The notes under the pieces were generated by a model. It was not told the origin of the DNA. It ran no database searches and worked only from the letters and a program-made list of their open reading frames with translations. A stretch of DNA of 64,000 bases. Origin: Flagellimonas profundi. Lineage in GTDB: Bacteria > Bacteroidota > Bacteroidia > Flavobacteriales > Flavobacteriaceae. The stretch covers positions 124,001 through 188,000 of the forward strand of contig NZ_JAFLNM010000004.1 in the NCBI RefSeq assembly GCF_017313275.1, given 5' to 3'. This document shows positions 18,648 through 28,800 of the stretch, one piece after another. The first letter of the stretch is position 1; each line of letters begins with the position of its first letter. A program made the translations under genes and the position numbers.

Positions 18648-20381
18648 TCAATCAATAGTACCCACCACACTTCCACAGGTGAGCATGGCATCTCCATAAT
18701 ACGGATTTCGTATTTTTTCTTCGAGGCTGAGCCAATTGGCCCCTTTATCATTATTTGCCATAGGGCAGTGTTGCACATAAAGTTTTGTATCCAAACTTTG
18801 CATTTGTTGCCCTATTTGAATCATATTCTGGGAAAGGAGAACAAATCCTCCACGTTGGCCATCCAGATCCTCTTTTGAAGCCATATCCGTAAGTTGTTCC
18901 GCTAATTTGGACATATGGGTCTTTCCCATGTCATCCATTGGCATATCAATTATTTCTGAAGCCATTCCAGCTCCTTTTTGTGCCAATTTTTGCGTTTGCT
19001 CCCGATTTGATGTCACCAAAGCATCCTTCAAGTTCAAATATACTTCCAACAAATCTGCAAACTCGTCCTGTACTTCTTGAGAGAACTCCATTTTCATAGT
19101 ACTGCCCATGCTTGAATGACCTTCATGACCCATTTGCATTTCTTCTCCCTCTTGGTTCATCATGGATTTCTTTCCTTGCAATTGGGCTGCTGCATCTACC
19201 GTAAAAGTACCTTTCGCAACTACCAAATCTCCAGATTTTAATCCGGAATTGACCACATAACTTCCATTTCTTAAGTTACCAAGCTGCACTTCACGCATTT
19301 CAAAAATGGAGTTGTTGGCATCTGGCTGCACATAGACCAAGGAGCGTTTTCCAGTCCATAAAACCGCACTTTCGGGAATGGTCAACGATTCATCTTGAGC
19401 ATTTGAAACCTCAACTTCCGCTTGCACGAACATGCCCGGTTTAAGCAAACCTTTTTTATTGTCAAGCTCTGCACGAACTTCCAAAGTTCTTGTATCCTTG
19501 TTCAGTGTAGGAGCAACAAAGGAAACTTGTGCTCGAAATACTTCATTGGGATACGATGTTGTCGTTACGTTCAGCATCTGTCCTTCGTTAAACAAACTCA
19601 ATTGGTTTTCATAAGCATCAAAAATGGCCCAAACGGTATTTAAATTAGCAACTTTCACCAAAGGTGAACCGGTTTTTATATAATCACCTTCCTCCACCAT
19701 AATCTCGGAAACCACCCCTCCGACATTCGCGTATACCGGAAAGTTTTCCTGTACCTTTCCCGAACTCTCGATTTGGTCGATCTGGGCATCGGTCAACTTC
19801 CACAACTTTAATTTGTTGCGGACTGCTTTGTACAATTGGGATTGGGACTCCTTTAAATTGGCTGCCGTCAGTAATTCTTGTTGTGCAGAAACCAAGGACG
19901 GTGCGTAAATAGTGGCCAACTTTTGACCTTTTCTGACCTCTTCACCTTCAAAATTGACAAAGATGTTTTCGATTCTGCCATCAAAATAGGCTGATTGAAC
20001 CGCATCAGATTTCTGATTGACCGTTACTTTACCAGAAACCTTGATGCTTTCTTCACCATCTGCAGCAGCACCTACTTGAACTGTCTCTACCCCTGCCAAT
20101 ACCATGGCATTCTCGGACATTTTAATTTGATTCGCCATGAGTCCCTCCTCCGCACTATCCGCTGGGATCAGGTCCATTCCACAAATTGGGCAAGAGCCCG
20201 GCTCTGGTTGCATGATCTGCGGATGCATGGAACAGGTCCACATTTCGCCCGAAGCTGTTTCGGCGCTGTGATCATGTTCTGTTTCGTTGGTAACATTAGA
20301 GTGGCCTCCAAATATGAGATAACCGACCAACAATCCGACCACTACGGCAATTCCTATGTATATGATGTTTTCCTTTTTCAT
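18648..20381 (-). CDS. CusB-type RND efflux periplasmic adaptor with N-terminal metal-binding module and C-terminal copper-binding domain
   Basis: A 577-residue membrane-fusion protein. A membrane anchor (residues 5-24) and a His-rich stretch come first. Next is a heavy-metal-binding module WTCSMHP...SCPICGMDL (about 48-70). The HlyD-type core follows, with barrel-sandwich, alpha-hairpin and beta-barrel parts (for example VSEIMVEEGDYIKTGSPLVKVAN and KPGMFVQAEVEV). From about residue 430 a DUF3347-like helical domain ends in QHCPMANNDKGANWLS and NPYYGDAMLTCGSV, with Cys, Met and His suited to Cu(I). It links the CusA pump to the TolC channel. It is the last gene of the copper operon, far from its pump gene, and begins 4 bases after the PepSY gene. 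Confidence 0.92.
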   Translation of the reverse strand: MKKENIIYIGIAVVVGLLVGYLIFGGHSNVTNETEHDHSAETASGEMWTCSMHPQIMQPEPGSCPICGMDLIPADSAEEGLMANQIKMSENAMVLAGVETVQVGAAADGEESIKVSGKVTVNQKSDAVQSAYFDGRIENIFVNFEGEEVRKGQKLATIYAPSLVSAQQELLTAANLKESQSQLYKAVRNKLKLWKLTDAQIDQIESSGKVQENFPVYANVGGVVSEIMVEEGDYIKTGSPLVKVANLNTVWAIFDAYENQLSLFNEGQMLNVTTTSYPNEVFRAQVSFVAPTLNKDTRTLEVRAELDNKKGLLKPGMFVQAEVEVSNAQDESLTIPESAVLWTGKRSLVYVQPDANNSIFEMREVQLGNLRNGSYVVNSGLKSGDLVVAKGTFTVDAAAQLQGKKSMMNQEGEEMQMGHEGHSSMGSTMKMEFSQEVQDEFADLLEVYLNLKDALVTSNREQTQKLAQKGAGMASEIIDMPMDDMGKTHMSKLAEQLTDMASKEDLDGQRGGFVLLSQNMIQIGQQMQSLDTKLYVQHCPMANNDKGANWLSLEEKIRNPYYGDAMLTCGSVVGTID

Positions 20382-20385
20382 AACG

Positions 20386-21093
20386 CTATTTTTTTCGTTT
20401 AACGACTTTCCTCACCGTTGGTGACGAGGTAAACCAAAGTAAAAATCCGCTCAACACGGTGATCAGCCCCAAAAGCGAAAAGGCCCGGAGCACGGTGGTA
20501 TTAAAATCATCCCTACTTTCATAATCCATTGTATGGGTCATCCAAAGAAAATCGAACCACCGCCAGTCGCGATGCCTTACGGTTTGAAAAGACCCATCGG
20601 CCACCGAAACGTAGGCCTTGATATTTTCGGGGGAATCGTAGGTGATCACATAAGCGGGCAACTTCCTTTCCCGATACTCGTGATGCTTATCGGTCTCATC
20701 AATCACCTCAACGCCTTTTACCTTTAATTCAGGTGACATTTCGCGTTCTGCCACGGCCAATGCTTCTGCTTCGGTAATCCCCTCTTTATGGTCTCCTGTT
20801 TTGGCATCCACCAAATATTCGTTATTGATCCAGTAATAAGGCTGTCCTGCAATCTCCTTTAAGCTCAACGAACTGATTTTATCGGGCAAATTGATTTGGG
20901 AAAACCCGATAAGCCCATCAAAAGCAGCGGGTTCATGATCCATGTTTCTAAAATGGTCTCCATGGATCTCATCAATATCGGTCCAGCTAAAATATAATCC
21001 ACTGGCTGTCCACATGATGAATTGTATGCCCAAAAATATTCCCAAATACCTATGGGCCTTTCTAATTTTAACCGCTGTTGTCCGTTTTACCAT
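20386..21093 (-). CDS. PepSY-domain membrane protein of the copper operon
   Basis: A 235-residue protein with one membrane helix near the N-terminus (about 18-36) and one near the C-terminus (about 203-222) around a periplasmic PepSY region. AHRYLGIFLGIQFIMWTASGL matches the first helix of the PepSY_TM family, and WMTHTMDY precedes the last helix. Conserved His residues near both helices are reminiscent of heme-binding PepSY reductases, but the protein has only two helices. It sits between copA and the adaptor gene, with gaps of 6 and 4 bases, so it belongs to the copper system. A role in reducing Cu(II) to Cu(I) or in assembly is inference. Confidence 0.8.
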   Translation of the reverse strand: MVKRTTAVKIRKAHRYLGIFLGIQFIMWTASGLYFSWTDIDEIHGDHFRNMDHEPAAFDGLIGFSQINLPDKISSLSLKEIAGQPYYWINNEYLVDAKTGDHKEGITEAEALAVAEREMSPELKVKGVEVIDETDKHHEYRERKLPAYVITYDSPENIKAYVSVADGSFQTVRHRDWRWFDFLWMTHTMDYESRDDFNTTVLRAFSLLGLITVLSGFLLWFTSSPTVRKVVKRKK

Positions 21094-21099
21094 ATTGTT

Positions 21100-23601
21100 T
21101 TAGTCGATTGATTTAGTTCGTAATCTTAATGCATTGGCTATTACCGATACCGAGCTAAAGCTCATGGCCAAGGCAGCGATCATAGGTGAGAGCAAAATCC
21201 CAAAGAAGGGATAAAGCACTCCAGCTGCAACCGGCACTCCGATGGTGTTGTATATCAATGCAAAAAATAGATTTTGTTTTATGTTTTTCATGACGGCCTC
21301 ACTGAGGTTACGTGCTTTTACAATTCCATGAAGGTCTCCTTTTACCAAAGTGATCATGGCGCTTTCAATAGCCACATCGGTTCCGGTTCCCATGGCAATA
21401 CCCAGGTCACTTTTGGCCAATGCGGGAGCATCGTTTATTCCATCTCCTGCCATGGCAACTACTTTGCCCTCTCCTTGCAAGCGCTCTACCTCTTTCATTT
21501 TGTCCTCAGGTAGGGTCTCCGCTTTAAAATCGTTCAAATGCAGTTCGCTGGCTACAGCTCGTGCCGTGGTCGCATTATCTCCGGTGAGCATGATTACCGC
21601 TATACCCTTATCCTGTATCGCTTTGATTGCCTTACCACTGGTCTCCTTGATTTTATCTCCAATGGCCACAAAACCATGACAGATGCCATCAACGGCCAAG
21701 TAAGAAACCGTTTTTCCCTCTTCTTGTGCTTTTTTCACCTTTTCCTTCATCTGATCGGAAATCTCCACTTTGGCTTTTTCCATCAACTTGATGTTCCCCA
21801 AAAGAATTTCAGAATTCTTGACTTTGCCTTCAACACCCATACCGGTAACGGCATTGAAAGCCTCCGTTTTTAGAATTTGAATGTTTTTTTCCTTACCGTA
21901 CTTTACAGTAGCCTGAGCCAAGGGATGTTCGCTATTGGTATTTACAGATACCAAGTATTGCAGTAGATCTTCTTTTGAATACTCATCAGAAAAGGTTTCC
22001 AAATGGTCAAAAGTGGGCTTACCTTCGGTAATGGTTCCTGTTTTATCAATGATCAAGGTGTCCACATCGGCCATTTTCTCCAGAGCTTCTGCGTTTTTGA
22101 TCAGCACACCATTTTGGGCACCTTTCCCAACCCCGACCATCACCGACATGGGTGTCGCCAAACCAAGTGCACAGGGACAGGCTATGATCAGAACCGCGAT
22201 GGCATTGATCAAGGCGTAAACATAGGTGGGCTGAGGACCCCAAATGGCCCAAACGGCGAAAGTCAAGATGGAAACAACGACCACCGTTGGCACAAAATAG
22301 GCCGATACCCTATCCGCCAAATTCTGAATGGGTGCTCGACTTCTACTGGCTTCGTTTACCATATTGATGATTTGCGACAGCAGGGTATCACTACCTACTT
22401 TTTCGGCCTTCATCAAAAACGTTTGATTCCCATTAATGGTACCGCTGCTTACTGTATCTTCAACTCCTTTTTCAACAGGAATGGGCTCGCCCGTGATCAT
22501 GGATTCATCCACGGAAGTTTCTCCCTCGGTAATGATTCCATCCACAGGAATTTTTTCTCCAGGTTTTACACGGAGGATATCATCCTTTTCAATATCATCA
22601 ATACTTACCTCTACTTCTTCACCATCTACCACCTTGACAGCTTTATTGGGAGCCAATTTCAACAATTCCTTAACGGCATTATTGGTTTTGCTGTGCGCCC
22701 TCGCTTCCAGTAATTGTCCCAAAAGCACCAAGGTTAGGATTACGGTCGCCGCCTCAAAATAAACATGTACCGCCCCGGATTCACCTTTAAATTGATCAGG
22801 GAAGAATCCTGGAAACAACAATCCCAACACGCTGAACACAAATGCAACACCGGCCCCAATACCAATCAATGTAAACATGTTCAGATTCCATGTTTTGATG
22901 CTTCGATAAGCTCTTTCAAAGAACATCCAAGTAGCATAAAAAACTACAGGGATCGATAGTCCAAACTGCACCCAATTCCAATATTTTGGAGCCATTACAT
23001 CATGCAATGGATTGTTGGTCAACATATCGCTCATGGCAATAAGAAAGATGGGCAAAGTAAAAGCTACCGCCAACCAAAATTTCTTGAGCAGTTTTTTATA
23101 TGTTTTCTCTTCCGCACTGGCTTCTGGTTCTTTGGGTACCAGATCCATTCCACAAATAGGGCATGAACCCGGGCCATCCTCCACAACTTCGGGGTGCATG
23201 GGGCATGTCCATTGCTGTTTGGAGCTTGCAGAGGTGTTTTGTTCCTCTATCAAATCCATCCCACAAACCGGACAGTCGCCAGGCTTGTCATATGTTTTAT
23301 CTCCCTCGCATTGCATAGGACAGTAAAAGGTGCCATTCCCGTTGGAAACAGGCTTTTTTTCCTTCTTCTTCGGTTTATGATGGTGTCCTCCGTTCGCATG
23401 AATAGTGTATCCGCCCCCATCACTTTCCAGCGCTTCTTCAAACCTTTGGATCGGGATATGTTCCTCCATCTGGATTACGGCCTCGGCTTTTTCCAGACTT
23501 ACCTCGACAGCATTGACCCCTTCCACTTTGGAAAGTGTTTCCTCTACATGACTTCTACAGCCATTACAGCTCATTCCGTGTATGTGATAGGTATGTTTCA
23601 T
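21100..23601 (-). CDS. copA: Copper-translocating P1B-type ATPase CopA
   Basis: An 833-residue Cu(I) exporter. The N-terminal HMA domain has GMSCNGC (Cys12, Cys15). Two heavy-metal-binding modules follow, FYCPMQC...CPVCGMDL (about 92-117) and WTCPMHP...CPICGMDL (about 132-157). The ATPase body has the membrane metal-binding [10 protein letters not shown], the phosphorylation motif [11 protein letters not shown], the SEHPLAQA nucleotide site and [29 protein letters not shown] near the end supplies Met and Ser of the class 1B-1 transport site. It moves Cu(I)/Ag(I) from cytoplasm to periplasm using ATP. It lies between the AraC regulator and the PepSY gene in the copper operon. The double extra module makes its cytosolic N-terminus longer than that of E. 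coli-type enzymes with HMA domains only. Confidence 0.95.
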   Translation of the reverse strand: MKHTYHIHGMSCNGCRSHVEETLSKVEGVNAVEVSLEKAEAVIQMEEHIPIQRFEEALESDGGGYTIHANGGHHHKPKKKEKKPVSNGNGTFYCPMQCEGDKTYDKPGDCPVCGMDLIEEQNTSASSKQQWTCPMHPEVVEDGPGSCPICGMDLVPKEPEASAEEKTYKKLLKKFWLAVAFTLPIFLIAMSDMLTNNPLHDVMAPKYWNWVQFGLSIPVVFYATWMFFERAYRSIKTWNLNMFTLIGIGAGVAFVFSVLGLLFPGFFPDQFKGESGAVHVYFEAATVILTLVLLGQLLEARAHSKTNNAVKELLKLAPNKAVKVVDGEEVEVSIDDIEKDDILRVKPGEKIPVDGIITEGETSVDESMITGEPIPVEKGVEDTVSSGTINGNQTFLMKAEKVGSDTLLSQIINMVNEASRSRAPIQNLADRVSAYFVPTVVVVSILTFAVWAIWGPQPTYVYALINAIAVLIIACPCALGLATPMSVMVGVGKGAQNGVLIKNAEALEKMADVDTLIIDKTGTITEGKPTFDHLETFSDEYSKEDLLQYLVSVNTNSEHPLAQATVKYGKEKNIQILKTEAFNAVTGMGVEGKVKNSEILLGNIKLMEKAKVEISDQMKEKVKKAQEEGKTVSYLAVDGICHGFVAIGDKIKETSGKAIKAIQDKGIAVIMLTGDNATTARAVASELHLNDFKAETLPEDKMKEVERLQGEGKVVAMAGDGINDAPALAKSDLGIAMGTGTDVAIESAMITLVKGDLHGIVKARNLSEAVMKNIKQNLFFALIYNTIGVPVAAGVLYPFFGILLSPMIAALAMSFSSVSVIANALRLRTKSID

Positions 23602-23668
23602 CTTGTTTGTTTTTTGTTCAAAACTAGCTGAAAACCAGTCAAAAGCCTTTTACAATTCTGGATGTCTT

Positions 23669-24220
23669 TTATACAATTTCATCCAAGGGCTTCCGATTCC
23701 AATCTTGTACTTTTCGATATTCGCTCATGGACATTCCCGTTATCGATTTAAATTGTTTGGCCAAATGGCTGCTGCTTTTATAATTCAAATCGTAAGCGAT
23801 TTCCGAAAATGTTTTGCTTTCCATCTGGATTTCTTCCTTTACCCTTTCAATTTTTAAAAGGATGAAATACTTTTCGATGGTAAGGCCTTCTTTAGCACTG
23901 AACATCTTACTGAGTGCCGAATAATCCTTGTTCATTTTTCCTGATAGGTATGTCGAGAGATTCTGGCGCAAATCATCGTTCACGGCATTGATCAAGTGTT
24001 TTTTAACATCAGTAATATAACTGTCATTTACATCCTCGATCAATTCAAAACCATTTTTGACCAAAATCTCCCGAATACGCTCGATTTGTTCTTGGGCCCC
24101 ATCAGAAAATTGGACTTCTCCCAAGTCCATATGTACCACCTCAATGCCAGCATTCCGAAACTCTTGTTTCAAAACACCTTTACACCTGTCGCAAACCATA
24201 TTTTTCACTTTGATGCGCAT
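23669..24220 (-). CDS. AraC-family regulator with N-terminal CxxC metal-binding domain
   Basis: A 183-residue protein. Residues 1-70 look like a heavy-metal-associated fold, with VKNMVCDRCKGVL (Cys10 and Cys13) where HMA domains place their metal site. The C-terminal 100 residues form an AraC helix-turn-helix pair: KYFILLKIERVKEEI, FSEIAYDLNYKSSSHLAKQFK, GMSMSEYRKVQ. The likely meaning is a one-component cytosolic sensor that binds Cu(I)/Ag(I) directly and controls the operon that surrounds it (inference). It is inside the operon, between the metal-binding lipoprotein gene and copA, rather than divergent as for CueR or CopY. Similar proteins occur in other Bacteroidota metal loci. Confidence 0.82.
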   Translation of the reverse strand: MRIKVKNMVCDRCKGVLKQEFRNAGIEVVHMDLGEVQFSDGAQEQIERIREILVKNGFELIEDVNDSYITDVKKHLINAVNDDLRQNLSTYLSGKMNKDYSALSKMFSAKEGLTIEKYFILLKIERVKEEIQMESKTFSEIAYDLNYKSSSHLAKQFKSITGMSMSEYRKVQDWNRKPLDEIV

Positions 24221-24242
24221 TGCTGGTACAATTCTAACTTAA

Positions 24243-24608
24243 TTAATTATGGGTATGTCCGTCTGCCATATGCTCCTCGTTCAACACATAGGTCATCCCG
24301 CAAACTGGGCATTTACCCTCTTCATCGCTTCCACTACCCTCACAATGCATTGGGCAAACATATTTAGAGGTATACTCCTTGCCTTCCATTTTGGCAGTTT
24401 CCATGCCCTCCATATCATGGCCTTCATGATCCATGCTATCCATGTCGTGGTCCATGTTTTCCATGTCATGGCCTTCGTGTTCCATGGTCGCTTCGGTAGA
24501 TGTATCCTTTGCTTCCTCGGTTTTTCCCTTGCACGATACGGTAAGTACCAATACTGAAGCAACTGCGATTCCGATAATTGTTCTAATGTTTGTTCTCATT
24601 TTTGACAT
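24243..24608 (-). CDS. Met/His-rich heavy-metal-binding lipoprotein
   Basis: A 121-residue lipoprotein (or about 118 if the second Met at 24599 is used). The signal peptide ends in a lipobox VLTVSC. The next 50 residues are dominated by His, Met, Asp and Glu, with repeated 'EGHDMENM', 'DHDMDSM' and 'EGHDMEGM' units typical of Cu/Ag-chelating periplasmic proteins. The last 40 residues hold the metal module with YVCPMHCEG and KCPVCGM, then a His-rich end. Metal buffering or hand-over to the adaptor in the periplasm is the probable task, similar to what CusF does in E. coli, though unrelated in sequence. It sits between the tolC-like and araC genes, 7 and 22 bases away. Confidence 0.87.
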   Translation of the reverse strand: MSKMRTNIRTIIGIAVASVLVLTVSCKGKTEEAKDTSTEATMEHEGHDMENMDHDMDSMDHEGHDMEGMETAKMEGKEYTSKYVCPMHCEGSGSDEEGKCPVCGMTYVLNEEHMADGHTHN

Positions 24609-24615
24609 ATTAAAT

Positions 24616-25836
24616 TTACTTGTTAATTAAATAATTGATGATGGCAGATTGCAGGTAATACAACTGCACTGATTGTATTTGATTCGTCTGGAACTTTAGC
24701 TGCAACTCCTGAATGTCCAGCACATCGTTAAAATCGATGGTTCCCGTTTCATAGTTTTTGATCAGGATTTCTTCGGCATCCTTGGCCTGTTTCAGGTTTT
24801 TAGTTTGGGTTTGATGGGCAATACGTGCCTGGTTTCTTTTCGAAACTGCATCGGCATAGGCATTTTCCAATACATTCAACCGCTCTTCTTTTTGAAGTTC
24901 TATTTCCTTGTGACGAAGCTCGTTCTGCTTGGTAATAGACTTGAACTTGTTATTGAAAATGGGGATGGAAAAAGTTACCATCGGCATTACAATATCCTTT
25001 CCATTATCGCTAAAAACCATATCGTCGCGTTCCGAAACAGGGATATAATCGAGCCCGATTCCAAAACTCGGGGCATTCTCCTTTTGGTTGAGCAATTCCG
25101 ATTGCGTTACCGATTCGTACAATTGGTCGTACTTGAGCAGTTCTGGATTAAGACTCAAATCTTCCCTGTCAAGAATAGGGTCGCTCTCGGGAACGTCCAT
25201 ATTGTTGACTACCTCAACTCCAATACTTTCATCACGATTCAACAAATTGTTGAAAATGGCCTGCTCAGCCAAGTAGGATTGTTCCAACACTTCTTTCTGC
25301 TGCTGCAGTTCGTTTTGGCGAATTTGGAGTCTCAAAACATCCACGGCCGATGCCTTTCCAACTTCCACAGAGGTCAGGGCCAAGGTCTCATAGGTTTTGA
25401 GCAGATCAATATTTTCCACTAATACTTTTTGTTTGGCCCGAATCCCGTACAATTTATAGTAGGACTGTGCTACGGAAAGGGCCAACTTTCGTTTGGCTAT
25501 CACAATTTCCGCGAATTCAGTGTCCGCCATGGAGCTGGCATAATTTTCACGGGTTGTAATGGTTCCGAACCAGGGCAACATCTGAGATACTGAAAACTTG
25601 GCTCGCTGCGCCCCTGTTCTGGTCTCAGGTTCACTGATAAAATATCCAGCTCCAATAGTGGTATTGGGCAAGGTGTTTACCTCGTTTACCTTTTCTTTGG
25701 CAATATTATAGCGCAATTCCAAGGCCTGAATCATGGGACTGTTCAATTCCGCTTCCTCAAGATAACTCTCCAAGGACTGGGCATTCACGCCAATAGTCGT
25801 TAAAACGAATACTATATAAATGAAGCTTTTTCTCAT
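24616..25836 (-). CDS. TolC-family outer-membrane efflux channel (CusC-like)
   Basis: A 406-residue outer-membrane factor with a cleaved signal peptide (MRKSFIYIVFVLTTIGVNAQ). The mature part is two repeats of long alpha-helical hairpins with Gln/Glu/Leu-rich helices (SVEVGKASAVDVLRLQIRQ; YETGTIDFNDVLDIQELQL) characteristic of TolC and CusC. It forms the exit duct for the RND pump. The start overlaps the cusA stop by 4 bases (ATGA), showing translational coupling to the pump. There is no lipobox, unlike E. coli CusC. It is somewhat shorter than proteobacterial TolC but normal for Bacteroidota metal-efflux channels. Confidence 0.92.
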   Translation of the reverse strand: MRKSFIYIVFVLTTIGVNAQSLESYLEEAELNSPMIQALELRYNIAKEKVNEVNTLPNTTIGAGYFISEPETRTGAQRAKFSVSQMLPWFGTITTRENYASSMADTEFAEIVIAKRKLALSVAQSYYKLYGIRAKQKVLVENIDLLKTYETLALTSVEVGKASAVDVLRLQIRQNELQQQKEVLEQSYLAEQAIFNNLLNRDESIGVEVVNNMDVPESDPILDREDLSLNPELLKYDQLYESVTQSELLNQKENAPSFGIGLDYIPVSERDDMVFSDNGKDIVMPMVTFSIPIFNNKFKSITKQNELRHKEIELQKEERLNVLENAYADAVSKRNQARIAHQTQTKNLKQAKDAEEILIKNYETGTIDFNDVLDIQELQLKFQTNQIQSVQLYYLQSAIINYLINK

Positions 25837-28800
25837 CGGTTTTGCATTTTAAGTTGCAATTCACTTTTCCAACTGTACAGCACTGGTACCACAAACAATG
25901 TGACTAATGCAATCAACATACCCCCAAAGCTTGGAATGGCCATGGGTATCATAATGTCGCTTCCCCTACCTGTACTGGTAAGCACGGGCAATAGCGCTAA
26001 AATTGTAGTCGCCGTGGTCATCAAACAAGGTCTGATTCGTTTTTGACCTGCTTCCAAAACCGAAGCATGAATACCTTTCAAGTTGTCGGGTCGGTTCTTA
26101 TCAAAAGTTTGGGTAAGATATGTAGCCATCACTACCCCATCATCCGTGGCAATACCGAACAGCGCAATAAATCCTACCCATACCGCCACACTCAGGTTGA
26201 TAGTGTGCATTTGAAAAAGGTCCCTCAGGTTTTCACCCATAAAACTAAAGTTGAGGAACCAATCCTGACCGTAGAACCATATCATTAAAAATCCGCCGGC
26301 AAATGCTACCATAATCCCAGAAAACACCATCAAGGATGTGGCAACCGACCTAAACTGGAAGTAGAGAATCAAGAATATGATCAACAATGCCAATGGAACC
26401 ACCACGGACAAGGTTTTCTTGGCCCGCAACTGGTTTTCATACGAGCCCGTAAACTGGTAGCTGATGCCTTTGGGCACCGTCAATTGCCCGCTTTCAATCT
26501 TTTCCAGGATCTTGGCCTGTGCATTTTCGACCACGTCCACTTCAGCATAGCCGTCTTGTTTATCGAACAGCACGTAGCCCACTAAAAAGGTATCCTCACT
26601 TTTAATGGCTTGCGGTCCTTGCTCGTATCGGATGGTTACCAATTCGCTCAACGGCACCGGACTGCCTTTTTGCACTGGAACATAAATGTTTCCGATATCG
26701 GTGGGATTCTCCCGAAGCTCCCTTGGGTAGCGCACGCGAACACTGTAGCGCTCCCTTCCTTCAACGGTTTGGGTCAGCGTCTTCCCGCCAAGGGCAACCT
26801 CCAGAATTTGCTGGACATCTTCTATCACTAGACCGTAGCGAACAAGTTTTTCGCGATCAATATCGATAAGGAGATAGGGCTTGCCAACGATTCGGTCGGC
26901 AAAAACCGCTTCATCTTTTACCCCGGCAGCTTCTTTTAAAATGGGTTCCAATTGAAGTCCAAAGTTTTCGATTTCCTTTAAATCCTGACCTTTCACTTTA
27001 ATGCCCATGGGAGCTCGCATCCCGGTTTGAAGCATTACCAAACGCGTTTCAATTGGTTGTAATTTGGGAGCTGAAGTAACCCCGGGCAACTTGGTAACTT
27101 TCACTATTTCGTTCCAAATATCGTCTGGACGCTCTATTTCCGGACGCCAGTTTCTAAAGTATTCACCGTCTTCATCCGGAATCAAAAGGTCCCTATCTAT
27201 TCGTAATGGTTCGCTCACATGGTTTTCGGCATAGTTCTGCTCATTGCTTACTTCTAAATTTGGATTGGCGAGCACTTTTCCGTTGCTCAACTCAAAATAA
27301 CCATCCGTATTTACCTTGAATCGCTGCGGACTTCCCGCTTCATTTTTTTGATACTCCGACCTGTATTGTATAATGTTCTCGTACATGGAAAGGGGTGCTG
27401 GATCTAAAGCGGATTCCGTTCTACCCGCTTTTCCTACCACGGTTTGAATCTCGGGAATGGTGGCAACAGCCATATCTAGCTGCTGCAGGACCCGTTTGTT
27501 TTCTTCCACCCCGGCATGTGGCAGTGAAGTGGGCATCAATAAGAAGGAACCTTCATTTAAGGAAGGCATGAACTCTTGGCCCGTGTTCCGCATGATCATA
27601 AATCCGAAGACCACAATTACGGTAGGAATGGAAAGGAACAGTAATTTGTTTTCCAAGGCCCAGGTCAAAATACGACCGTAATATTGTCTAAAGAGGTAAA
27701 ATACGCCCAATAGACCACCACATATCAACCCAACAAAAAACAGATTTATACCAATACTCCGATCAAAGCCCAACGGTCTCCAATAAGCGGCCAACAAGAA
27801 AATAATCGTAACAACACAAATACCCACATTGAGCATTCCTGCCCATTTTTCATCAATAACCTCTCTCCATTTTAGGATTCCCGAAACACCAAAGGCGATC
27901 AAGGCCAAGCCCAACCAATATCCGAAAGCGATGGCCGCCAACCCCAAGGCGATCAAAAGACCGTTCCAAATGTATTTGAAAATTTGATTTACACTTTTCT
28001 TTCTAAAAATTGCAGCTGCAAAAGGTGGGATCAAAAAGAGGGCAACGATTATGGAAGCCGTCAATGCCATGGTTTTAGTAAAGGCCAGGGGTCGGAAGAG
28101 CTTTCCTTCGGCCCCCACCATGGTAAACACAGGAATAAAACTGATGATGGTAGTCAGCACCGCAGTCAAAATAGCGCCTGACACCTCGGAAGTCGCATTA
28201 TAGACCACTTCATTGGTCGACAAGCTTGCATCGTTCTCATCCATATGACGAATAATGTTCTCCGAGAGAATCACCCCAACATCTACCATGGTTCCAATTG
28301 CAATGGCGATACCTGATAGTGCTACGATATTGGCCTCTACCCCGAACATTTTCATAGCGATGAACACCATGAGCACTGCAACGGGCAGCAGTCCAGAAAT
28401 CAAAACGGAGGCCCTAAGATTAAATACCATGACCACAATCACCAAAATGGTGATCAGAATTTCAAGGGTCAAGGCTTCATTGAGTGTTCCAAGTGTTTCT
28501 TGGATAAGTTCGGTTCTATCGTAAAAAGGTACAATGGTGAGCTGTGAAGTGGTTCCATCCTTTAATTCTTTGGAAGGTAGTCCTGCACTCAGCTCCTTTA
28601 TTTGTTCTTTTACGTTATTGATGACTTCCAACGGATTGGCGCCATAACGGGCTACAACCACACCGCCTACCACTTCGGCACCCTCCTTGTCCAGAATCCC
28701 ACGGCGAACAGCTGGCCCCAAAGAAACCCGGGCCACATCCTGAACGCGAATGGAAGTATAGTCTGTTGCAGTAACTACAGCATTTTTTATATCGTCCAAA

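Noticed and set aside
22003-22713. 236-codon open frame on the plus strand opposite copA
   Set aside because: It lies wholly antisense to a clearly coding P-type ATPase and encodes no recognisable domain; it is a by-product of copA codon use.
24411-24492. Tandem-looking ATG/CAT-rich DNA repeats
   Set aside because: They are explained by the Met/His/Asp codons of the copper-binding lipoprotein and are not a CRISPR or satellite repeat.
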